In this document: in pieces, positions 9,570 to 18,172 of the stretch
Numbering within the stretch: position 1 is the first letter of the stretch
Layout: the number at the start of each line of letters is the position of its first letter
Source: Hyphochytrium catenoides
Taxonomy: Eukaryota > Sar > Hyphochytriomycetes > Hyphochytriales > Hyphochytriaceae
DNA length: 18,172 nt
NCBI GenBank assembly: GCA_900088475.1
Contig: FLMG01003239.1
Location: 1-18,172 of the forward strand
Reading direction: 5' to 3'
The notes under the pieces: generated by a model
What the model was told of the DNA's origin: nothing
The model's database searches: none
What the model saw: the letters and a program-made list of their open reading frames with translations, nothing else
Program-made: the position numbers and the translations under genes

Positions 9570-10774
9570 CTATTTTTTCTCCTCCTCCTTCCACCTCAGC
9601 AGATCATCACGCATCCTTGGTGCAGCCGCCCCAGCTGCCATTGCATCCCTCCAGGGCCTTTGCTGAGAAAGTGCTGTCTCACTGTCTCCAGGGGTAGGTG
9701 TAAAGACAGAGACGGATGGGGTATGGAAAATGTATCCTCGTACTACTGAGCCAGGTAGGGCGGACAGCACAAACTACAAGTTGCTTGTAAGCAACAGAGG
9801 GACTCCAAAGCATACAAGGGCGAAAGAGTTGAGGACGATAGAAGAAAGAGGAGCGAGGACCTAGGAACTTATTGCAGACAACAACTGCTGGCAAAGGAAA
9901 GGAGATGCAAATTTTTTTGCATCGAGGCGGATGAACGAACTCTACAGAGAAGAGGGTGGTGAGACCAGAGATTGGGAGAGAATTGTACCATCACCATTGT
10001 GACCGTAGGTTAAACGCGCACTGAAGAGTGTAGCTCGGTGGAACGGGGAGAGGACGCCATTCAGATCTTCCTGACCCTAGTTAGTGCATCTGTGTTGGTC
10101 ACTCGCAGCTACAAGGGGAGGGTAGGGCAGCCGCGCTAGAAGCAGAGCGATGATTGCGAGATGACAAAAGAGTGAGAAGAACTGAATGGAGAGAGAAAGA
10201 GAGAGGGAGTGGGGCAGACTGGACAGAGAAAGATACAGCAGCCAGAGAGACAGAGAGAGAACAAGCACTTCCAATGCGGCTGCTGTCTGCTTTGATGGAG
10301 TTGCTGCACACCCGCCAACTGCATTCGTATGATTCGAATCGCCTGTCTTTATGTCTCTGCAAACAAAGCACTTCCTTCTGAATCTCTAACATGTGGCCCT
10401 CCTCTATTGCCGTATCATCACCTCTATGTTATGTATCCTCTTCCTGTGATGTTGAGGAACAACATGGGGCTTTATGCAACAATAAGTGAAGCAGGGGTTA
10501 AGCTGCGTGACAAAGAGTTCTACACTGTCATCGTTCTTTTGGTGCACTGTGCTTTCACCCCGCTTTGTGCTCTCACTCCCATGTTTTACCAAGATACAGA
10601 CAAAGACGCTTCTCTTGCTCTAAATACTGGAAAGCCCCTTGTTGAGTGTGTGGTGGTTTATTCATGTGCTTCTCTCTGCACGCGTCAGTGTACCCTGAGC
10701 CACATATCTGCTGCCGCACGCTCCTCATGCTTGTGGTCTCCCTCCCCTATCTCTTTGGTCTGCAGCTTTGACAT
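9570..10774 (-). CDS. Putative four-exon gene, 127-residue protein of unknown function
   Basis: I built this model from splice signals and phase. Exon 1 is 10774-10694 (27 codons, ends CTCAGG before GTACAC). Exon 2 is 10356-10312 (15 codons, acceptor TTTGCAG, donor GTGTGC). Exon 3 is 10070-9989 (27 codons plus one base, acceptor GGTCAG with a CTAAC-like branch site just upstream, donor GTACAA). Exon 4 is 9745-9570 (acceptor GGCTCAG, stop TAG). All junctions keep the frame, giving 384 nt. A TATAAAAG box lies about 87 bp before the ATG. The product is hydrophilic with no signal peptide or membrane segment. It has a charged N-terminus (DHKHEERAAADMWLR), a central Tyr/Phe-containing part, and a C-terminus ending WKEEEKK. 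I do not recognise a family. An alternative donor inside exon 4 (AG before GTGGAA, about 9595) could join in phase to a Lys/Arg-rich frame beginning near 9508, making a longer basic C-terminus. Exon 2 is the weakest part. Confidence 0.42.
10183..10263. repeat. Short GAGA/GACAGA-rich tract
   Basis: This is a degenerate purine-rich stretch of GAGAGAAAG, GGACAGAG and GAGAGACAGA blocks, similar to the long tract at 8787-9324. In the four-exon gene model it falls inside intron 2. Confidence 0.6.
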
Positions 10775-10860
10775 CGTCGAGGCTCACCGCCCCCTTCCAC
10801 GGTAAAAAGCTTCTTGTACCAGATACCACCCGATCCGAGCCCTAGCTTGTGGGTGAGACT

Positions 10861-10868
10861 CTTTTATA
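10861..10868 (-). promoter_or_regulatory. TATA box of the putative four-exon gene
   Basis: TATAAAAG on the minus strand lies about 87 bp upstream of the ATG at 10774, a normal spacing for a TATA element with a leader of about 60 nt. It is the best TATA match I saw in front of any gene in the window. Confidence 0.45.
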
Positions 10869-11814
10869 AAGCGCGTCGACGACAGATGGGTCGTAGAAAC
10901 AAGCATGTCCTCTTTGAGGCACCAACTTGCAATCGTGCAGTCAATGTGCTGACTGTCCAAGTCTAGGATGTGTTATATTTTTATAATATCACAACCATGG
11001 CGATGGGATGATAGACGATGCAACTCCCTAGGTGATACTTAGTTTCTGGTGTCGTCGACCTATCGAGCTCCCCGCCTGGCCTGAAAGTTAAAATCTCACA
11101 CGCATAGAGACGGGTTAGAGGAATGCAATCCCTGGATGATACTTACTCTCAAGTTCTCGTTGAGCTAACCGAGCTCTGGCATGATAGCTTGTCTATTTAC
11201 ATGGGAAACCCGGCAGTCCGAGTAAGAAGTCGAGGCTGGAATAACAGAAACAGTCTTGACAAGAAGGGAAAGAAGGACATTAAACAGGTACACGGAGAGC
11301 TGTGAACTCCCGCTCCAGTAAGAGGTTTGCTCCTGAGAATAACAAGAATAAAGCCAATTGAGCTCGTTGTCGAGTCTAGCCAAGTAGAGCTAACCCAGTC
11401 TGGTAGAATTTTTGGTTGCGATCCTGGCCAGGCCAATCATGTCATGACTGGGAATGCAGAAAGAAAAACTGTGTCCCTCTTCCTCAATTCACTCTACCCA
11501 CAAGTTCCAAGCGTCTTTCCTTGTCTCTTTGGCAACATGTGGTGCTAATGTACGGTTGCCAACACCAGGATCCACCAAGGTATGGTCAAGTAAGATTGCC
11601 AGTATTGGGGAAAATAGATACATAGAAGAGGGTCACCGAGAGACAGACAAAAAAAATACAGGCATAGAGAGAAAGGCCAAGAAGGTAGCGGGAGAGACCG
11701 AGGTGTGGAGCAAGTACAAGGTAGGGAACGATCCAAATGATGAAATAGAGTAACGGTGATCTACTTTCATAGTCTCATTACTTCATACATAACCTCATCT
11801 CTCTAACTGGTGGC
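10869..11814. other. Intergenic region between the putative four-exon gene and the deacetylase
   Basis: Both flanking genes are on the minus strand, so this holds the 5' side of the four-exon gene and the 3' flank of the deacetylase. It contains an imperfect repeat at 11020-11041 and 11125-11145. The plus frame at 11454-11753 (99 codons) has ordinary low-complexity composition and no recognisable domain. Confidence 0.4.
11020..11145. repeat. Imperfect direct repeat, spacing about 105 bp
   Basis: GCAACTCCCTAGGTGATACT at 11020 reappears as GCAATCCCTGGATGATACT at 11125. In both cases a GAGCTC-containing stretch follows 25-30 bp later. Similarity is limited to these blocks, so an old degenerate duplication is possible but not certain. 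Confidence 0.35.
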
Positions 11815-14800
11815 TCACTCCCCAGTCTCAACGTGTTGAATGAAAGAGGCGAGAACCCTCATGCCGTCAGCCATCTCTTTGAAAGAACAATACTCATTGT
11901 CTGCGTGATACGTCGCCATGAACCCAAAGCCAATTAGCTGCACATCAAAGCCGTTTCGTTGTAGGTCTCGGACCAGCGGGAGGCTGAGCAAAGGCAAATG
12001 TGAGCGAACGAAGGATAATAAACTTCATACACAAGTGGTGGGATAAAAACTATATGCGAGCGACAGTAGGCAACGGTACCTAAATAGGTGACTAGCTTCT
12101 AACGTAGAGCACAAAGAGGACGGGTCTGATTGAATAATGAAAACGTCGATAAGTTGTCCATCTAGTTTACCTTCCGCTAATGGAGTATGGACTGCAGGTC
12201 TCCTTAACCCCTGACACAGCTTTTAGTAGTGCCCTAGTACATAGAAAAATCGATGTAAATATCCAGCATTCTCTTGAAGGGAAGTCAATGAGCAGCAAGA
12301 AGTATTAGGTCATGACATTCCTCGATCAGGATCAAGTTTGGTAGAACTGTGGGGAAGAGGACAATGAGCTCCTGTCTACCTATGTCCCAAAGAGTCCAGA
12401 GTACAAGCAATCCCTTCCATCACTCCGGAGCCAAAGGTAATCTCCAACTTCCCAGCACGGATGGCTCCATCGGGTAAGGTGTACCGAGAGGCTGGACCGC
12501 GGTGGTTGGGCTTTTCCAGGACTGAAATATCTCTGTTTAGGTCGTCCACGTAGCTACGAATCTTGGCCATGCACTAAAGGAGTATTGGCATAAGTAAGGG
12601 CAGACCGAGATGATCCAGAAACGGTAGATGGCGGACTAAAGAGATCACTAGAAGGAGTCATCTGCGGCACAAGAGCCGTAACCTAGAGCAGAGATTGCTA
12701 CGTGATAGTTCTGTACAGACTGTCAACAAGACCAGACTTCTATACCCTACGCTTGGGATTGCAAAAGGCATTTGAAAGACCCCAAGAAGTTACCAGAGAT
12801 GATGCAAGAGAGCGTACTTGCCTCGTCTGCGGTATAGAAGGGAATCAGCCTGATATCTCCAGAGACAGTGGCCCACGCAGGGATCTGGTTCACGCTATTT
12901 TTCGAAATATCAATCTACACAACAGAGACCTTTTAACTCGTTGTTCGTGAACAATCTTTGGCACCACGGAAGAAGAGAGATTGCTTTCGCAGCCAACGAA
13001 GATGGTAGCCACTGAGACACCAACAAAGTGCATCTTCAACCAACCTGTGTGGGTTTCATAGTAGACGAGCAAGCATAGTTGTATGGACCCTCATCAGGGT
13101 GGGGTCCGAAGTCATTGTAGAACCTGTGGTCAAGTAAAGCGAAGGTTAGAAAAAGGACAGAATAAAGGAGAAACTTGAGCAAATAGATATTTAGAGTTCA
13201 AAGGCTTACGGCCCAAATAGATACTCGAAGTTCCAGAGGCTAATGACTGAGTCAAAGTAGGGACATCTAACCTTCTCTGTATCTCAGCTGTTGCATCCAT
13301 CGCAAGCTCGAGGGCATTAATACCCTTCATGATAATAGAGGAATAAGCATCTTAGCTGTGATGCCGGACATCAAACCCTTCTCCTATGCTTACCTTGTGT
13401 GGCAAACCACTACGGATGGCGCGACGGGACAATGAAAATTAGGCCGGTGTATCCACGAAGGAGGCAGTGCAAGTAGCGGTGGCACAAAGAGAAACAAGGG
13501 TTGCCACGAAGGAGGCATATGCACATGAGTGGGACAAGTGGACTTTAGTACCATTTTGATGACACCATTTGCCCCATCCCGTGACTGACCGCTAATCAGG
13601 CCAGAGGGACGACATCCTACCTGTGAAAGAGCTTTCCAGTTGCCTTCAGCTTCCATACAATAGAACCAGCTGAAGCGGAAAAGAAGCTGTCAAAAGCAGC
13701 GCAAACTACCTTACACCATAAACACTAGGCTGGCAATGAAGAAGGAGGAGACATATTTATGCAACCTGATGCTCCTGCTTTTCCTTATCGACAATACTAC
13801 TAGGTGACCTTCCTTCTTCGAAGCACCTTTTCTTACCTGTGCCAATGCAAGGTTGGCTATCCGCACAATCTACCCAAAGAATGGGCCCATTTTTTATATT
13901 GTCAATCTTTCCCGTTGCCATTAGCGCATCGACGCCTATGCCCTCCACATATCCATCCTCTTCATTGGCTATAAGTACGCCCACTACTGTGCGCTGCAAC
14001 TGAGGCTTCTTCCGAGCTAGTTCCACGAAGAGTTCTACAATGCAACCAGGAACCTTCATAAGTTGAGAGAAAATGTAGGCAAAAGCGCTAAGCGGCAGGC
14101 TGTCACAAAGAGACAGTGAAGGAGAGTGTCCAACCGACAGCCATCTGAGTACCGCCCAGAACGAAGACCTTGCCATGAGATATTGGCCAACTCATAGAGT
14201 TGTGGTAGGTGGTCGATCGGAGCCAACCAATCGTGGTGGACCATGGCTAGCCCTTGAGAGCTCAAAGCTAGTGTTTCATACCTGTGACGAGAGCCACATG
14301 GCCTAAACAATCTGTAGTGCCTCTGCCGTAAAGTTTGTCTCCCTGGGTGATCATAGCCAATTAGAGAGCACCGGAGGTAAGTTGAGAGTATGTGATGTCT
14401 GAGGGGACTCATGAAGTTGCCAGCTAGCGGTAACGAAGACGTTTGTTACCTCCACTTCTAGTTGAAAGGGGTCTCTCTCCCAGCCCTCAGGGTTAGCGGG
14501 CACCACGTCCATATGACAGCCCACAATGGCCACAGTTTTGTCAGTCATTCCAGGGTAGGTGATGATCACATTCCCTCTACCCTCCGCAAAGCTCACTCTC
14601 TCTACACGGAGGGGTCCGCCATTTTTCTCCTATACGAGAGTAGGAAGAAACAAGCAGGCGGAGGTAGGAGGAAGGTCAGGAGGACAGACAGTAGAGCAAT
14701 AAAGGTGGGATGACGAAAGGGGTGATCAACGTAGCAGCGACACCACATCGCAGGAAGAGACAGAACAAGGTTCAGACAAAGTTTACCGTATAGGGTTCTA

Positions 14801-15154
14801 AAGTTTCCAACACAAAGTCCGAAGCATTATCCTCTCGAGCGAAGTATCCCTGGACACCGGAATTCTGCAATGTCTCCTATAGGAAAAAACTAAACGTGAC
14901 TCTCATATATCAGAGATTGTAAGAAAGCCTGGTAACGCATACACAGAAAGAAGGTAGCAGAGATCAAAAATAAATGCTAGACCCGAGGACGGCGAATCGG
15001 CCCTACTAGAAAAAAACGCACGGAGACATCGCCAGACCAATATATACAGCGAAGAGCGCGGAAACAGTCGTACCGCCACGCCAACCAGCTTGCCCAGCAG
15101 GTCAATGAACCTCTCTCTGTCCAGACGGAATCCAGACAACATTTCAGCCGCCAT
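11815..15154 (-). CDS. argE: Acetylornithine deacetylase, plant/heterokont type (13 exons)
   Basis: This M20-family metallohydrolase removes acetate from N-acetylornithine to give ornithine for arginine synthesis. Exons: 15154-15074, 14876-14787, 14629-14450, 14342-14282, 14034-13837, 13669-13621, 13409-13394, 13324-13272, 13123-13045, 12914-12822, 12573-12380, 12233-12171 and 11983-11815. They sum to 1326 nt, 441 residues, close to the roughly 440 of the plant enzyme. Metal-site residues are in order: His96 and Asp98 (CHMDVV), bridging Asp128 (GRGTTDCLGH), base Glu162 and ligand Glu163 (ANEED), Asp193 (WVDCADSQPC) and His412 (TYHADNE). His219 (KLFHSG) opens the dimerisation domain. All are present, so activity is expected. 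There is no obvious targeting peptide in the short N-terminus, though the first donor could also be six bases earlier. Introns are 69-248 nt, all GT-AG except intron 10 (GC-AG). No TATA box is seen. M20 relatives such as succinyl-diaminopimelate desuccinylase are less likely given the specific GRGTTDCLGHVALVT and ADSQPC blocks. Confidence 0.93.
12574..12821 (-). other. GC-AG intron (intron 10) of the deacetylase
   Basis: After FYTADE the next bases are GCAAGTACG. The following coding segment, CMAKIRSYVDDL, begins after TTTAG at 12574. The junction is phase 0. The nearby GT alternatives (GTACGC, GTAACT) would break the frame. GCAAGT is the standard form of a GC donor. Confidence 0.8.
13394..13409 (-). 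other. 16-nt microexon (exon 7) of the deacetylase
   Basis: This exon supplies one base of the Ser220 codon plus five codons (GLPHK) directly after LFHS, and it precedes the GINALELAM segment. It is required to complete the conserved block HSGLPHKGINALELAM. Acceptor CCGTAG and donor GTAAGC flank it, and introns of 211 and 69 nt lie on either side. Confidence 0.88.
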
Positions 15155-17332
15155 CCTACTACTCACTGCCAAACGATTCTTTTCTGAGTAGCGATGGACT
15201 CGGGAGGGCCGGGAACGGCCGCAGGTATGAACAAGAAAGGCTAGTGAAAGACCCCTACAAGCAGAAGGCTGATAATGGCGACGCGAATGACGCTAGAGGT
15301 CCTGCGTGGCTCTTGGTATAGGCGGAAGAGCTGGCAGAAGAAGCAGATCAAGCTTCAAAGATGTGAAGATGTAGGGCCGGAGGAGGTGAGACAGCGCACG
15401 CAAGGGAATAGGCACAAAGGAGGCGGCACAGCAGCAGACGAGTGATGGGATTAGGCCCCTTCGAGGTGATGATGGCTGGAGGAAGCTAGCAGAGCAAGCA
15501 TGTTAGAGAGACAGAGTGTGTAGAGATGCTGGTCAGGGCTAAATAGATAGATAAATCCATAAGATTTACCCGTCCACGTGGACAGAAGAACAGAGATAGG
15601 AGAGGAAGACTACGAAGAGAAGGGGAAAAGAGCAATCATTTTCTTCCCTCTATTTGCTCCTCCTTTTTGATGATCTAACAGATCCCTCATACAGACATCA
15701 AAGCTCGTTGAATCCCATTATAAGAAGTATAATCATTCGGAATCAGTATGATTAGGTGTAGACTGTCGACCCCCAGGAACATTGTTGAACAAATGTCTAT
15801 CCTCATTGGGAGAGCTGGACTCTTCTTTTCATGAAAATATTGATGATGATTGACTAATAATAGAAGTTATCCTTTATATTTAATGTTTGCAGTTGATTCT
15901 GCTTGTTGTTGGGTCATCATGGAAAGAAGCAAGCACTTACCACTTTATCCCTCACATTTCGTCGCTAAGGGGTCCTGCAGTAGTAGTTGACTGATGAGCC
16001 CACTATGTCAGTCAAATAATGATTTAGTTCTTTATACATTCATCAGGATGGATGATGATGCTGCGGAGGATTTTAAATACAGGATGAGGAGGAGGAAGAA
16101 GAAGAGTAGAAGGGGCTAGCTGCCTGAGAAGGAACTCGCTGCCTGCTGGTTCGTTGTGGGTTGCAGCTTACTAGCTCGACATCACGGGAAGGACCTGCAA
16201 CTAATTATCAAAGCGTTGTCTCCGTTACAAAGGTAGTATGTCCGCAACGATATTATACCAAAGCGCCGAGTCCGGCGGACGATATGTTTCCTCCTCCTCC
16301 TGTCGCAACCAAATCCCCATCATCATAATCATCCTCTCTCTAAACAAAACTACCAATCTGTGTTACCTTCTTACACTAGATCGATCGCGGGCCTGAGCTA
16401 CGAGAGCAATAACACAAGCTTTATTCAATTATGATGCTACCTTCTCCTTGCACCCACCGACGACGGCTTTTTTATTTTACGCACGTTGTTGTTAGCCGCT
16501 GCTGCTGACGGGCTCCTCTTTCATTCTCAACAAACTACCATCATTCTTTAATGTAATGGGTCAGAGATGATCCTCTTGCTTACTTCTTCTTGTTGTTAGC
16601 AACAACAACAATGCTCCAGCAGTGGCAGCAGCCTCTCTTCGTCATTAGACGAAGGAAGGCGAAGAAGAAAATTATAGCAGCAGCAGAATGATTAGTATGA
16701 TGAGCTCGTGTACCGTAGTACCTTGTTCGTTGGCGTTATATTATTATTACCATCAGTCTTCAGCTACGCCATCAAGCATGATGAGGAGGACCATCATTAG
16801 GGTTGGGAGGACTAGTAGGGTCCCTTTCTTCATAACCTGTAGTATATATCTCGTGGTGGTGGTTGACCGCAATAATAATACATCAACAACAACCCTTCCT
16901 ATCGTCGTCTTCACTGCGTAGCTGTTGAACTGTGATGAGTGCCCGCTGTTGCTGCTAAAGAAGATAAGCCTCACAAAATTCTCTTCTCTCTTTCAACAAG
17001 CAGCAGCCTTGTTGTTTCTTTCTGCTGACGAGTACCTGTAGTAGGAACTACGTAGTACTGGCACTACAAGTACTTCTTGCTGCTGCTTGTTCAATCTTCA
17101 AAGTGTAAAAGGGATTGTACAAGTACAGTAGAGTGGCCTAGACCTCCCCCTGGAGCCATGGAGTGACTGAGGTCCTGGAGTGGCTTGGGGCAGCGCGCTA
17201 AAGATCAATATCATCATTCTTCTGGCATTTCCCGAGCTCCCCTCTCGCCTTGCTAGGACCTTACATGGTGCATTCACCGGATGCGAAGAATCTGAAGAAA
17301 ACCTACTACGAAGAACGCGATTATTAGCAACT
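15155..17332. other. Intergenic region without a supportable gene
   Basis: No frame exceeds about 80 codons with any recognisable content. The left part is the deacetylase 5' flank. From about 16480 to 17080 the sequence is rich in CAA/TTG, CAG/CTG and ATT/AAT triplet clusters and small inverted repeats. The left flank of the gag fragment (about 17100-17332) might include retroelement leader or LTR sequence, but I found no defined LTR end. Confidence 0.4.
16590..16608. repeat. Perfect 8-bp inverted repeat in triplet-rich DNA
   Basis: TTGTTGTT, AGC, AACAACAA forms a perfect stem with a 3-nt loop. It arises from a CAA/TTG triplet cluster and continues as AACAACAACA on the right. Confidence 0.6.
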
Positions 17333-17657
17333 ATGACTGCGAACAAACGTAGTACACGAAGCATTCCTACCACACAACCTTCAATGCCATCGCCGCTGCC
17401 CACCCCTACTGCAGAAGAAGAACCAGAACGAAGCAGTCGCAGCTCCGATGAGCGAAGGCTCAGAGTCTTCAAACGAGTCAAACCACCGACCTCTCCAAAG
17501 GGATATGCCTGAAGAGACGGAAGAGAGCCCTCTACAACCACAAGACGTAGATCAGAGAGAGCTCCCACCAATATGACACTTGAGCAGCATCTAACAAGAC
17601 AGCAACAAAAAGCTTGCTGAGATGCTAAAGCTGATCAAAGCACAGGATGAAAAACTC
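17333..17657 (+). pseudogene. Retrotransposon gag-like 5' piece, broken (left arm)
   Basis: ATG 17333 opens a Ser/Thr/Pro-rich then Glu/Arg-rich frame that stops at 17512. From 17439 to 17657 the DNA is a close inverted copy of 17952-18172. In this arm the second frame (17448-17576) encodes an acidic 42-residue peptide starting MSEGSESSNES and ends in a TGA overlapping the ATG of the third frame (17573). The third frame is broken soon after by an extra base relative to the right arm (CATCTAACAAG against CACTCACAAG), and a 3-base deletion follows further on. The copy stops abruptly at AAAACTC (17657). It is a decayed, truncated gag-like segment. The assignment to an LTR retrotransposon is inferred from the right-arm protein. 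Confidence 0.5.
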
Positions 17658-18038
17658 GCTGAGAGTGTCTGGGTCTATGTGACCTTGGAGCTTGCTAATC
17701 AGCTCGTTTCGTTTGTCGTGGTCTGATGCGTCTGCATGTGTGTTATTCATGGCGTCCATGAACTGTTGGACGTACAATATAAAGCTGACTTCCTTGTGTG
17801 GGTCGTCAGGCTTGACAGAGTACGCGGGCAGTAGGTGGCTCTTCACCTTTGTAGGGTTCGAGTTCCCTAATGTGTTAGGGGACCGCTCTATTATGGCGGT
17901 TAGAAGTCTGTTTTGGACTTCTAGGCTATGCAGCCTTGTTGCTTGGTCTAGGAGTTTTTCATCCTGTGCTTTGATGATCAGCTTTAGCATCTCAGCAAGC
18001 TTTTTGTTGCTGTCTTGTGAGTGCTGCTCAAGTGTCAT
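17658..18038 (-). CDS. Retrotransposon gag-like protein, N-terminal part (truncated)
   Basis: ATG 18036-18038 opens 127 codons up to the junction at 17657/17658, and the frame then runs on into the inverted left arm before stopping at 17625. Residues about 10-60 form a Lys/Leu/Glu-rich heptad-like stretch that could be coiled coil. Later comes a helical segment (VSFILYVQQFMDAMNNTHAD) and a KLQGHIDPDTL motif, in the style of LTR-retrotransposon capsid domains that gather around DLFLxxLR-like helices. No zinc knuckle, protease, reverse transcriptase or integrase is in the window. By inference this is the first part of gag from a Ty3- or Copia-like element cut at its 3' side by the inversion junction. 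I am not certain of the superfamily, and a cellular coiled-coil protein is an alternative. Confidence 0.45.
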
Positions 18039-18163
18039 GTTGGTGGGAGCTCTCTCTGATCTACGTCTTGTGGTTGTAGAGGGCTCTCTTCCGTCTCTTC
18101 AAGCATATCCCTTTGGAGAGGTTGGTGGTTTGATTCATTTGAAGACTCTGAGTCTTCGCTCAT
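18035..18163 (-). CDS. Short acidic ORF overlapping the gag-like start (ATGA)
   Basis: Forty-two codons, starting MSEDSESSNES and ending ELPPT, stop at TGA 18037-18035. That stop overlaps the ATG of the gag-like frame as ATGA. The left arm preserves the same length, composition and overlap (17448-17576). It may be a real upstream frame, or the N-terminal part of gag separated by a frameshift. The frame upstream cannot be followed because the window ends. Confidence 0.35.
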   Translation of the reverse strand: MSEDSESSNESNHQPLQRDMLEETEESPLQPQDVDQRELPPT

Positions 18164-18172
18164 CGGAGCTGC

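Larger units (their letters stand above)
17439..18172. repeat. Large inverted repeat: arms of about 220 bp, 294-bp spacer
   Basis: The left arm 17439-17657 and the reverse complement of 17952-18172 match almost base for base, with scattered substitutions, a one-base and a three-base indel. The spacer 17658-17951 is single-copy and belongs to the right-arm gag frame. The right arm reaches the window edge, and its match with the left arm may extend further. Confidence 0.92.

Noticed and set aside
10329-10805. Plus-strand frame of 158 codons
   Set aside because: It starts at an arbitrary ATG, has no recognisable domain, and lies antisense to exon 1 and intron 1 of the TATA-preceded minus-strand model. 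It was kept out as less supported.
13757-14176. Minus-strand frame of 139 codons as a separate protein
   Set aside because: Its conserved part is exon 5 of the deacetylase. The N-terminal extension is intron 4 and the C-terminal extension is intron 5.
14056-14412. Minus-strand frame of 118 codons inside the deacetylase gene
   Set aside because: It reads exon 4 in the wrong frame and runs through introns 3 and 4. The correct frame there gives the conserved GRGTTDCLGH block.
17100-17332. Possible 5' LTR and primer-binding site upstream of the left gag piece
   Set aside because: No TG...CA boundary with a repeated partner is in the window, and the TGG-containing stretch near 17182 has no convincing tRNA complement.
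17855-17872. T-loop-like GGTTCGAGTTCC suggesting a tRNA
   Set aside because: It lies inside the gag-like coding frame, and no acceptor stem, D-arm or anticodon arm can be drawn around it.

Overview
The window is eukaryotic nuclear DNA. Genes are interrupted by GT-AG introns, intergenic stretches run to several kilobases, and there is a long purine-rich simple repeat and a retroelement fragment. No operon, ribosome binding site or rRNA/tRNA gene is visible. The lineage is inferred from one gene. The acetylornithine deacetylase is of the plant/heterokont type rather than the fungal ornithine-acetyltransferase route, so an intron-rich alga or a stramenopile-like protist fits best. This is not proven.

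Layout. Region 1-1333 holds no gene I can support. 1334-2020 (minus) is a single-exon secreted, probably GPI-anchored protein with eight cysteines. 2021-5062 is gene-poor. 5063-5415 is a direct duplication of a unit of about 177 bp. 5822-7054 (minus) is a single-pass membrane protein with a proline-rich outer part. 7055-8786 is mostly unassigned, with one weak possible first exon at 8031-8078. 8787-9324 is a 538-bp repeat with no T on the plus strand. 9570-10774 (minus) is a four-exon gene I assembled from splice sites and reading phase. It has a TATA box, a predicted 127-residue product and no recognised family. 11815-15154 (minus) is the best-supported gene: a 13-exon acetylornithine deacetylase of 441 residues with a 16-nt microexon and one GC-AG intron. 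15155-17332 holds no gene I can support. 17333 to the end carries two inverted pieces of a retrotransposon gag-like region, facing each other.

All four gene models lie on the minus strand and show no functional link. Two encode cell-surface proteins, one an arginine-biosynthesis enzyme, and one is unknown. I found no convincing novel multi-gene system. The points most worth checking are the inverted gag structure with its conserved stop/start overlap, the unknown four-exon gene, the T-free repeat, and the microexon and GC-AG intron in the deacetylase.
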